64,000 nucleotides of DNA, from contig JALGPY010000006.1 in assembly GCA_023055425.1 (NCBI GenBank), positions 90,121,935 through 90,185,934 on the forward strand, written 5' to 3'. Under the pieces are notes generated by a model that was not told the origin of the DNA, ran no database searches, and saw only the letters and a list, made by a program, of their open reading frames with translations. Origin of the DNA: Linanthus parryae. Lineage: Eukaryota > Streptophyta > Magnoliopsida > Ericales > Polemoniaceae. Shown here in pieces: positions 22,136-33,510 of this stretch. Made by a program: the position numbers and the translations under genes. Positions within the stretch are counted from its first letter, which is position 1. The number at the start of each line of letters is the position of its first letter.

Positions 22136-23565
22136 TGTAGGGTTTTGATTCATGGATCGCGCAAACGGAAGCATAATCAAACAAACAACCATGCAAAACC
22201 CTCCAAGGATCACAAGTCTAGATGCATAACGATAGTGAAGGCAAGAAATCATAAACACACCTTTGGGTTCTCCTTGATGACTTCAAACGCGAATAGTGTC
22301 ACGTTCTCTATAGTTGATCCACGCCTAGAGTTGTTCCTAGATCTCCAATCACCTTGGTGCTAGCCCGGATTGAAAGGAGGGTGAAGAAATCACGCAAAAC
22401 GAGACACCAAAAGGGGTTCGGCACCCTTGTGGCGTCGGGGACAAGGGGCGGCGGCAAGGGGGCGGCGTCCCTCTTGTGGCTTGCTCTCTCTCTCCTTTGT
22501 TCTCTCCTACTCTTGTTATGTTCTCATTAGAGCATAAAAGTGTGTAGGGAAGGAAGGAGGAGGGTCCTTTATATAGTCCAACAACTCCTTGTTAACTACC
22601 TAAAGGACTTATTCTAGTCCTACTAGAATTCAATTTAGTCCCTTCCTTGCAAATTAGTCCCTACTAAGTTTGCAAGGGTTTGCAAAGTGATCCTTCTAAT
22701 TAATTAATCCAATTAATTAATTCCATAATCTAGTACAACTCTATATAGCGTGTGACCCCATAGGTTCTATCTAGTTGGTAGCAACTCTTTGCTAATATGG
22801 AGCGGTTTCTAGCAAAACATCCATTCTAGCCAACTAATAGAATAGTCATCTAGACAACCTTGTACAAGTAATTGTCTCATCCCTTTGCCTCCATATCCGG
22901 ATTGGACACGAGACATACAAGTCACACTCGTATATCCAATCCCTAGTTTCTCGATCCATGGAATAGCCTTATTCGTGCAAATAACATCAATATCCCATAT
23001 ATTGATTTATTTGAGTCTGGCCAGACATTCTATAAGCACTATCCTCGAGTGGCCTTGGATATTTACTCCCGTTATGTGGGAGGGGCAAATCCTCTCTACG
23101 TCCACTACGATCTCTAAGCTTGCTTCTCATTGTATCCAGTACACGCCTTTATAACTACCCAGTTACGGTGTAGCGTTTAACGCTACCAAGATCACAATGA
23201 TCCACAACTAGAATATCTAGTGACTTCAAGTCTAAGGATGACAATACCATTGTACCCGAGAAGCACTTGTGACTCAACATAACGTGTATGTAGCCTTCTC
23301 GGTAATGGGTCAATCCAGTGCAACATTCCGTAATGCACACCTATGTGTTGGATCGTGATATCTCCATATCAATCCAACCCCATACTAGTCTATAGATGAT
23401 TGTCCCATTTAATCATTATACTTGACTAGGGATATTTAAGATAAACAACACAATTGTAAATCTAAGGACTTCATTATATTAAATATCCAATAAATAATAA
23501 ATGAATTTCTAGCCAATTACAAATTCATACTAAACTAGATTGCCTCTAGGGCATCTATTCCAACA
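22136..23565 (-). repeat. Copia 5' LTR
   Basis: This is the promoter LTR of the element. It has the same length as the 3' LTR and is nearly identical to it. Confidence 0.95.
22568..22575 (-). promoter_or_regulatory. Copia TATA box (TATATAAA on minus strand)
   Basis: It is about 990 bp into the 5' LTR in the element's orientation and placed to drive leftward transcription of the intact polyprotein. Confidence 0.65.
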
Positions 23566-23570
23566 GGTTT
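23566..23570. repeat. Copia target-site duplication, right (ggttt)
   Basis: This is the partner of 15048-15052, directly after the 5' LTR's terminal CCAACA. Confidence 0.93.
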
Positions 23571-24535
23571 GTAGGCCGAGACATTTCTAGAACGTGCTAG
23601 TGCTACGGAAGTAAGGTAAGTAACATGCCAAGCCTTGAGCCTAGCTTCCTTCGTGTCTTAATATGACTTTTATTACTTGTCTCAAAATGCATTTTATTGG
23701 GTTATTTATTTACTTGTTTTATTTGAAGTTTCTTTCTATTTCCAAGAAGTTATTTGAACTTGTCACATGATTAATAATAATGCGTAATTAACGTAAAGTG
23801 GAAAGAGTTGTGCGGGAGAAGCAATTTATTATTGTCGTGTTGACTTTAGTCACTCGACCAGAGATCAGATTTTATTTTAACCCGGTCGCAACCTGCCGGG
23901 TCGCTCCATGTACTCACCTCTCTGGCCGCAAGAAGTCTTAGGGGGCTGCCGGCAGTTAAGGTCATGGTTGCTAGTGATAGATTAGTAGTTCCTTCCCCGT
24001 ATCAACAAAGCTAAGAATACAGTTTTGGCATGAGCTTTGAAAGAAAAGAAGATGAGATTGAGGAAGATAATACCTGTTTGGAAGAGATAATAAGACAAGA
24101 AGAATTCTTATAAAAGGGTCCCTACTTTACTTATGAAGTTCTTTCTTTACAAGTTTTATTCCTCCTGTTTTATTGCAAATAATAAATTAAAGCTTCATCT
24201 TCTGTTTTACATGTTTGGGTGTTATTTACTCAGCATTTCACAGCTGACTTTAGAAACTGCGGTTCTGTTTTCCTTCCCACCGCAGGCTTAGAGGCTGGAG
24301 GCTATGGCGAAGCTGGGTACGGGACTCACGTGTAGTGTTAGGTAGCAAGCATGATGATGTATAGCTTTTGAGATCACTTTTGTAATGTTTAGAGACTCTA
24401 ATGATGTTTAATGTTGTATAATAAATAAATACTTTTGGAATGTTATGTTTTGATTCCCGCCGTCACTTTTAGCATCGGCCCCTCCCGGGCTTTCCGGTCC
24501 GGAACGGAAGGCTTGGGAAACCACGGGCTGTTGCA
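23571..24535 (+). repeat. Tekay-like LTR 2, right part
   Basis: These are the last 965 bp of LTR2, from gtaggccgag to GTTGCA, carrying the acceptor-like site and poly(A) signal. Here it agrees with LTR3 and LTR4 against LTR1 (for example near 23700 and 23857). Confidence 0.93.
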
Positions 24536-24537
24536 GG

Positions 24538-24549
24538 TGGTATCAGAGC
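24538..24549 (+). other. Primer-binding site, unit 2
   Basis: TGGTATCAGAGC, as in units 1 and 3. The leader to 24987 is non-coding. Confidence 0.88.
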
Positions 24550-24987
24550 AGGCAGTCCATAAAAAAGGAATTTAAAACCTGTAGGGCAACTAAAATTGGA
24601 CATAGGGCAAGATAATTAAAATTGGATAAGCCGTGGGGGTTACGGGTAGTCTAGGTCTTGATTTCTCCCACCCACCCGCATCCTGATTTCCAGGTTTATG
24701 TGCTCTGAGTTGTTTGAGATGCATATCTATGCTGATTTATATGAGAAGGAGATAGAATCTAACTTGCAAGAGAAGTTCTTTCTTGATTAGCTGAGTTATG
24801 CAGATATGAGCCTTATGTGCTTTTATTGCAAAGTTGTTATTTCCTGTATGTTAGTTTATGTGATAATGTTGGATATATTAATTGCGAAATATGATTATTG
24901 AAGTTCCCGCGACCTTAACCAAGGATACCGTAGGATGTGACTAATAGACCCTTCCATTACCACTATAGGAAAGTTTGACCAGGATAG

Positions 24988-27900
24988 ATGGCTGATAACA
25001 TCCCTATGGAGCAATTCCTCGCTCAAATGGCTCAGATGATGAATAACGGAGGACAGGCAGGAAATAACTGGGCCAAGAAAGTAGCTGAAATGAAACCCAT
25101 GGATTTTACTGGAAGGGAAGATCCTGTCGAGTTAGAAGACTGGATCATGGAAATGGATAAGATTCTCGAGGTGATAGAATGTCCTGATGATCGAAAGGTC
25201 AACTGTGCAGTCTTCTACTTGAAAAGTGAAGCGAACCTCTGGTGGAGAAATGTACGAGAAACTCTCCTAGCCGAACCCAACTTCAACTGGGAAGCTCTCC
25301 AAACCGCCCTCAGAGCTCGTTTCTATCCTCATCACGTGAAGAGGAGCAAGGAACAGGAATTCCAGAACCTGCGACAAGGAAATGACTCAGTGAGTGAGTA
25401 TTTCCGGAAATTTACTGAGCTGACACGATTCGTAGGCAACATGGTGCCAGATGAAGACTCCAAAGTTTCCCGATTCATCGGTGGATTGCACGAAAGGCTG
25501 CAAGAGTCTCTGCTGAGCAGGACCTACTCTTTGCTTCATGAAGCTTACGACAGAGCTGTTGACATCTACCGAGTTCGTGTCACCCTGGAGGAGAATCGCA
25601 AGAAACGCAAGCTTGAGGAGGTAGGAGGAAGCAACACCGACTTTGCCAAGGGCAATCAGAGGTTCAAGACTAACAATGGAGGAGGTAACCAGGGGTAGTA
25701 TCGTGGCAATCAGCAGAATGCTGGGACTCAGAAGAATCGTCGCTATTTCTGCAAATGGTGCCCACGAAACCACCCAGGAGCAGACTGTGAGGGAAATCCG
25801 GTCACTTGCAACAACTGTGGCAGGCGAGGACATCGAGCTTATGAATGCCGTTCTCAACCAGCCGGGAACCAGCTAATGATCCAAGGAGGCAACTTTGGAA
25901 GGCCACAGCAGAACAACTACCAGGGCAATCGTCAGCAGAACGGGAACAACTTTGCCCGCAACCAGCAGTTCGTGAACCAGCAGAATGGAAGCCGCAACCA
26001 GAACAATGGAGGCAATGGATATGTCAGGCAGCAGAACTACAACCCAGGCAATGCAGGCCAGAACGGAGGCCAACCCAGGATCGGAAACACCAATGCTGGA
26101 TACGGGAACAACCACAATGGAGCTGGAGCAGGAGGAACAGGAGCTCAGAATGCAAACGTTGGACAAATTGCTGTGCTGACTAAGACTGAAGCAGAAGCTG
26201 CACATGGAGTTGTCACGGGTACTTTCTCTATCCATGAGCAACCTGCTTTCGTGCTATTTGATTCTGGTGCATCCTATTCCTTTATATCATCCTCGTTTGC
26301 TGAGAAATTGGGTTTGCTTAGCTCATCTAGTAAATCTATCCCAGTAGCAACCCCTAATGGCCAGATAACTGTCTGTGATACCGTATTCGAAGGGGAAGAA
26401 CTCAAAATCCTAACCTGCACCTTACCTGCCAACTTAATAAAATTTAACCTAGGAGGCATAGATGTGATCCTAGGAATGGACTGGCTTGGGAAGTATAGGG
26501 CAGTTATTGACTGCTATGATCAGAAGGTTCGGTTAAAGGGACCTAAAGGAGAAAAGATCACCTATCGTGGTATCACCACTGAACCTCGAATCAGACTAGT
26601 GTCTGCTTTGACTATAATCAACCAGATGAAGAAGGGGAACTCTGCCTACTTGTGTTATGTCCAAGACGTAACCAAGAAGGAAAATGTACTGGACGAGATA
26701 CAAGTTGTGAGGGAATTTCCTGATGTATTCCCTGACGAGATTCCCGGAATGCCACCTCAACGAGAAGTGGAGTTTACTATAGACTTGGCACCTGGAACTG
26801 CACCCATCTCCAAGGCGCCGTATCGGATGGCACCTGTGGAATTGAAGGAGCTGAAGGAGCAGATACAAGAGCTTTTACATAAGGGGTACATACGACCTAG
26901 TGTGTCACCCTGGGGAGCACCAGTACTGTTCGTCAGAAAGAAGGATGGAAGCTTGCGATTATGCATCGATTACCGGGAGCTAAACAGCGTCACTATCAAG
27001 AATAAGTATCCGCTACCCCGGATTGACGATCTATTCGATCAGCTGCAAGGAGCCAGTGTCTTCTCAAAGATCGACCTGAGATCTGGTTATCATCAACTCC
27101 GCGTAGCCGAGAAAGATATTCCAAAGACCGCTTTTAGCACAAGGTACGGTCACTACGAGTTCACGGTTATGCCGTTCGGTTTGACCAACGCTCCTTCCGT
27201 ATTCATGGACTTGATGAACCGAGTAATGAAGCCGTTTTTAGACCGGTTCGTGGTTGTCTTCATCGATGACATCCTGGTGTACTCGAAGAGGATCACCAGG
27301 AGCACCTCCGAGAAGTATTGCAGACCTTGAGGCAAGAGCAGCTGTACGCTAAGCTTTCGAAATGTGACTTCTGGTTGGATCGTGTGCCGTTTCTAGGCCA
27401 CATCATCTCCAAGGAAGAGGTATCCGTTGACCCAGCAAAGGTCTCAGCGGTTAAGGATTGGCCTACACCGAAGAACGTGTCTGAAATTCGAAGCTTCCTC
27501 GGTTTAGCTGGTTACTACAGGCGTTTCGTGAAGGATTTTTCGAAGATTGCCAGGCCATTGACTACGCTGACGAAGAAGGCGGTGAAGTATCACTGGGACG
27601 ACAGCTGTGAAGAGGCGTTCCAGACTCTGAAGGAGAAGCTCACTACAGCACCAGTGTTAGCTTTACCAAACGACTCTGGAGAGTTCGAGGTATACAGCGA
27701 CGCGTCAAAGAAAGGACTTGGATGTGTGCTGATGCAAGACCGAAGGGTAATTGCCTACGCTTCAAGGCAGCTGAAGCCACACGAGGAGAACTATGCCACA
27801 CATGACCTGGAGCTGGCAGCAGTAGTCTTTGCACTGAAGATATGGAGGCATCATCTCTACGGGGCTGTTTGCAAGCTCTACACAGATCATCGCAGCCTAA

Positions 27901-29654
27901 AGTATATCTTCACGCAGAAGGAGCTAAACAACAGACAACGAAGATGGCTGGAGATTATCAAGGACTACGATCTACACATCCAGTACCACGAAGGGAAGGC
28001 TAATGTAGTCGCTGACGCGCTAAGTCGTAAATCGAGCCATGCAGTGAACGCCATGGTAGTCTTATCGGACTGGTTATGTCACGAGTTCCGGAAGCTCAAC
28101 ATCGAAGTGGTGGAACAAGGAACGGTGCAAAAGCTGCTCGGGAGCATGACAGCAGTACCAGACTTATTCGAAGAAATACGAAGCAATCAAGCAGGAGATG
28201 TGAAGATTGAGAGGATCAAGAAGAAGATTGCAGCAGGAGATGCCAAGGAGTTCCCGATTCACGAAGATGGGAGCATTCGCTACAAAGGAAGATGGTGCGT
28301 GCCACAGAAGTGCTCAGAGGTTAAGGAGAAGTTGATGCAGGAGGCACACAACACTCCATATTCAGTTCACCCTGGAGGCGGTAAGCTTTACAAGGATCTG
28401 AAGAAGACGTTCTGGTGGCCAAATATGAAGAAGGAAGTAGCTGAGTTCGTGGCTAGATGCCTAACATGCCAGAAAGTGAAATTCGAGCACAAGAGAATGG
28501 GAGGTCTACTCCAACCGTTGGATGTTCCAGTCTGGAAGTGGGACTCCATATCAATGGACTTCGTCACAGCTCTACCTACTTCGAAGAATGGACTCAACCA
28601 GATATGGGTAGTCGTAGACAGACTAACTAAGACGGCGAGATTCATCCCAATGAAGGACACGTGGAACATGGAGCAAAGGGCAGATGCATAAGTCAGAAAC
28701 ATCGTGAGATATCATGGGGTTCCGAGTTCGATAATCTCGGACAGAGACCCTAACTTTCTCTCTCATTTCTGGAAAGCGCTTCAAGAAGCACTAGGAACTC
28801 AACTGAAATTTAGTACGGCTTTCCACCCAGCCACAGACGGTCAGACGGAGAGAACTATACAGATGCTGGAAGATATGTTAAGAGCCTGTGCTATGGACTT
28901 CCAAGGCTCATGGGTCGACAAGCTGCCGTTAATAGAATTCTCCTACAATAACAGCTACCACGCTAGCATCGGGATGGCACCGTACGAAGCCCTCTATGGA
29001 AGAAAGTGTCGATCTCCACTATGTTGGAGTGACATCAGCGAAACAGTGATCATTGGCCCACAAATGATTGAAGACATGACGAATCAAGTGCGACTCATAC
29101 AGCAGAGAATGAAAGCAGCTCAAGACAGGCAGAAATCGTACGCAGATCAGAAGAGAAGGCCACTGGAGTTTCAAGTAGGAGAGAAAGCGTTTCTGCGAGT
29201 CTCACCTACGAAGGGGGTAACCAGGTTCAACCTGAAAGGAAAATTAAGCCCTAAATTTATTGGTCCATACGATGTTATTGAGAAGATAGGAGAAGTTGCG
29301 TATCGACTGGACCTACCATCGAATCTAGGGCGAGTACACAATGTCTTCCACGTATCCCAACTGAAGAAGTATATACCAGACCCGTCTCATATCTTGGATC
29401 CAGAACCAGTGGACTTTGATCCATCACTGACCTACGAGGAGCAACCTGTCAAGATACTGGACACAAAGACAAGGGATACAAGAACCAAGAGTGTCAAACT
29501 GGTCAAAGTCCTATGGACCAACCACCAAACAGAAGAAGCAACCTGGGAAGCTGAAGAAGAGATGAGAAAGAAGTACCCACACTTATTTAATGAGGTACGT
29601 GGAGTTCCGGGGACGTCACTCTCTAAGGGGGAGAGGATGCAACCCTCTGTTTAA
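24988..29654 (+). pseudogene. Tekay-like gag-pol, unit 2 (two stops and a 7-bp deletion)
   Basis: The domain order is as in unit 1. Three lesions are seen. The same TAG occurs at gag codon 237 (25696-25698). A 7-bp deletion lies at about 27286-27290, directly after the FIDD motif of reverse transcriptase, where unit 1 has a CGAAGA repeat 7 bp apart and unit 2 keeps one copy; it shifts the frame. The same integrase TAA as in unit 1 occurs (28689-28691). Downstream of the deletion the frame is otherwise open. The first part of gag matches unit 3 rather than unit 1 at several bases, while the integrase stop is shared with unit 1. Confidence 0.93.
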
Positions 29655-29933
29655 TACTATTCCGTCTTAGTCTGCTATTTAAGAACCTTTGAGATATAAT
29701 TGACCTTGAGACCTAGAACCCGAATGAGACTATGACTACCTAATTAGACAACGTGACTACGACCTTATTTGACTTTACGTGTTGCATTGTGTATGTCGTA
29801 GAATAATTACTTGCTATTATGTGAAGTTACTTGCCATCCTTGTGATACAAATTCTGTTAGACAGTTACTTGTTAGATGGTTTGAATATTTTGATTAGCCG
29901 GTTGATTTTAGCTTCGAGGACGAAGCTGTGCTT

Positions 29934-29946
29934 AAGGGGGGAAGGA
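29934..29946 (+). other. Polypurine tract, unit 2
   Basis: AAGGGGGGAAGGA directly before LTR3, identical to the tract of unit 1. Confidence 0.88.
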
Positions 29947-31844
29947 TGTAATACCCCGTTTATCTAGCAGGGGTAAGACAGTCATTTTAGAAGAATAATA
30001 ATAATTAAATTGGTGAAATAATATTTAATAAATCTTTGAGTTTAATTTGTAAGAAGTCTGAGAATAATATTAGAGTAATAGTTAATAATTAATTCGTAGT
30101 TGTTTTGCAAATTTTAGTTAGTTTTAATTTATAGCGCGTGTCCAATCACCGCGATAATTGCTAGATTTGCCACACCCAATCACCCAACCACATAGTACTC
30201 CACCCACACCCTATTATTGCCAAAAACTATTATTTAATATGAAAACTTTTGTTTCTAGCAAGCTTTCTCTTCTCCTTCCTCTATACGATTCTTCACCATC
30301 ATCACCACCACCTTCATGAAGCTACTAGCACCGCCTATGTCACATCACTTGTGCTTGGAGCCCAAGTAATCTCAACTATATAAGCAGCTAATCAGCTCCC
30401 TCCTCCCACCAGCAGCCACTCACAACAACCACCACCTCCCTCATCACCATTGCCATCTTCACCAACACCACCCGAGAAGAAACCCAACAGCTCTCTCTCT
30501 CTCTCTCTCGCTGCCCAACTCCCTATCTCTCCCTCTCTGTTGCTCTCTGCCCTCAACAACCCCACCAGCAGCAGCGGAGTAGTGGTGCAGCAGCCAACCA
30601 CCACCACCGTCGCCATAACTACTGGCGACAAAACCCAGTGAAGAACACCCACTGCCTCCACCCTCATCACTCTCTCTTTCTCTCCCTCCCTCTCTGTTCT
30701 CAGACCCCTTCGGAACAGAGCAGAAGCAATAGCAGCAACTACCACGGCCGCCATCGCCGCCGTCGGACAACCACCAAAGAGAACCCACTTCTCTCTCTCT
30801 CATCCCCGCTGCCTTACCCGAGCTCCCTGAACGATTGTGGGCTCATCCCCGACCTGAGCAGAGCCCAAGGACGCAGCAGCAGCAGCAGAAGCCACTGCAA
30901 CCACCGACGACCTCCATTGTTGCCGGCCAAGCTCCGACCAAATTCCGGCGAGTGCTTCGTAGCAGCACCCAGTAGACTTCTCTGCTTCCAGGCGACCCTT
31001 AGGGCCCCGACCAGCTCACTAGGAGCCTCAAACCAGGCTGTGGAAGCCATTAAAGCCGGCGACGGAGCTCAACTCCGGCGACCCCGACGCCAAGCTTCGA
31101 CCCGACCCACTTCTTAGCGGTTTCCGGCCATTTTTGGCCTAGGTATGTCTTATACCTTCTGATTTGTTGTTTGATGTTGTTAGAATTGAAGTTCGATAGC
31201 TTGAATCACAGTTAAATTGAAGAAGATGAAGTTGTTGTAGAAGGGGGGGGGGGTAAAAGTGTAGTTTATGAAAACTGTTAAAACATGACTTAGGGGTGCT
31301 GTTTGAAATTTCAGAAACTTTAGGGGCTGTTAGTATACTATATTAAACTTGTTTTGGTTGCTAGTTGAGGAATTCGTAGACTTTTAATACGAATGGGGGT
31401 TTTTGTGTCTTTTACTTAAACTTGTTACTTTTCGCTAAAAATAAAAATAATAATTTCGGAGTATAAATAATTTCTAAAAATACTATTTTTCATCCTCGTT
31501 TTGGAAAAGTAATTTTGGTATTAAAATAGCATGCGGTTTGTTCGTTAAAAAATAAATAAGAAATATTTTTAGTTAAACTTTAAATAAATATTGTTAAATA
31601 AATATTGTTAATAACTTGGATGTTTAATACTTGCCAATTGAATATTTTGCTAGGCTTTAAATATTGTTTTGTTGTGGTTAGTATTTAGTAAACGTTTTCT
31701 CTTTAAATTAAATAGTTTTGAATATTGTTTAAATGATTATAGAAATAATAATAATGTCTTTTTCATTAAAGATAAAGTAGTTTTGTTTTCACTACTTTAT
31801 CAAGTATTTTATAAAATAATTTCTCTAATTAGTTAGGCACTTTT

Positions 31845-31918
<74 letters not shown>

Positions 31919-33058
31919 GTTGTTTAAATATAAAAACGTGGCTTTATAATAGAAGTCTATAACGAAACAAGACGTTAGGAAAAATATAAATAACTAGAGG
32001 GGTTGGGTAGTAATAAAAGAGAATACTTAAGACGTGTAGTATTTTGTTGGATTATTTGTTAACGTAAAAGTTACGGGTTGTAGGTGACGGTTTGTAGGCC
32101 GAGACATTTCTAGAACGTGCTAGTGCTACGGAAGTAAGGTAAGTAACATGCCAAGCCTTGAGCCTAGCTTCCTTCGTGTCTTAATATGACTTTTATTACT
32201 TGTCTCAAAATGCATTTTATTGGGTTATTTATTTACTTGTTTTATTTGAAGTTTCCTTCTATTTCCAAGAAGTTATTTGAACTTGTCACATGATTAATAA
32301 TAATGCGTAATTAACGTAAAGTGGAAAGAGTTGTGCGGGAGAAGCAATTTATTATTGTCGTGTTGACTTTAGTCACTCGACCAGAGATCAGATTTTATTT
32401 TAACCCGGTCGCAACCTGCCGGGTCGCTCCATGTACTCACCTCTCTGGCCGCAAGAAGTCTTAGGGGGCTGCCGGCAGTTAAGGTCATGGTTGCTAGTGA
32501 TAGATTAGTAGTTCCTTCCCCGTATCAACAAAGCTAAGAATACAGTTTTGGCATGAGCTTTGAAAGAAAAGAAGATGAGATTGAGGAAGATAATACCTGT
32601 TTGGAAGAGATAATAAGACAAGAAGAATTCTTATAAAAGGGTCCCTACTTTACTTATGAAGTTCTTTCTTTACAAGTTTTATTCCTCCTGTTTTATTGCA
32701 AATAATAAATTAAAGCTTCATCTTCTGTTTTACATGTTTGGGTGTTATTTACTCAGCATTTCACAGCTGACTTTAGAAACTGCGGTTCTGTTTTCCTTCC
32801 CACCGCAGGCTTAGAGGCTGGAGGCTATGGCGAAGCTGGGTACGGGACTCACGTGTAGTGTTAGGTAGCAAGCATGATGATGTATAGCTTTTGAGATCAC
32901 TTTTGTAATGTTTAGAGACTCTAATGATGTTTAATGTTGTATAATAAATAAATACTTTTGGAATGTTATGTTTTGATTCCCGCCGTCACTTTTAGCATCG
33001 GCCCCTCCCGGGCTTTCCGGTCCGGAACGGAAGGCTTGGGAAACCACGGGCTGTTGCA
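29947..33058 (+). repeat. Tekay-like LTR 3 (3,112 bp)
   Basis: Complete inner LTR with TATA box, GC-rich leader, splice-like sites, a TAA tract of about 71 bp and a poly-G run of 11 (near 31241). It shares derived bases with LTR4, such as tttccttct near 32254. Confidence 0.93.
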
Positions 33059-33060
33059 GG

Positions 33061-33072
33061 TGGTATCAGAGC
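33061..33072 (+). other. Primer-binding site, unit 3
   Basis: TGGTATCAGAGC two bases after LTR3. The leader to 33510 is non-coding. Confidence 0.88.
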
Positions 33073-33510
33073 AGGCAGTCCATAAAAAAGGAATTTAAAA
33101 CCTGTAGGGCAACTAAAATTGGACATAGGGCAAGATAATTAAAATTGGATAAGCCGTGGGGGTTACGGGTAGTCTAGTTCTTGATTTCTCCCACCCACCC
33201 GCATCCTGATTTCCAGGTTTATGTGCTCTGAGTTGTTTGAGATGCATATCTATGCTGATTTATATGAGAAGGAGATAGAATCTAACTTGCAAGAGAAGTT
33301 CTTTCTTGATTAGCTGAGTTATGCAGATATGAGCCTTATGTGCTTTTATTGCAAAGTTGTTATTTCCTGTATGTTAGTTTATGTGATAATGTTGGATATA
33401 TTAATTGCGAAATATGATTATTGAAGTTCCCGCGACCTTAACCAAGGATACCGTAGGATGTGACTAATAGACCCTTCCATTACCACTATAGGAAAGTTTG
33501 ACCAGGATAG

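Larger units (their letters stand above)
15053..23565 (-). mobile_element. Complete Ty1/copia retrotransposon inside LTR 2 (8.5 kb)
   Basis: The element has two LTRs of 1,430 bp each (15053-16482 and 22136-23565), a tRNA-Met primer site, one long polyprotein ORF and a 5-bp target duplication. Transcription is leftward, opposite to the host gypsy array. By eye the LTRs differ at only two adjacent bases (near 15442 versus 22525), so the insertion is recent and the element may still be competent. It is the youngest datable event in the window. Confidence 0.95.

Noticed and set aside
21617..22258. Overlapping ORFs on both strands in the copia leader
   Set aside because: These are GC-rich repeats producing chance open frames; no domain and no consistent start.
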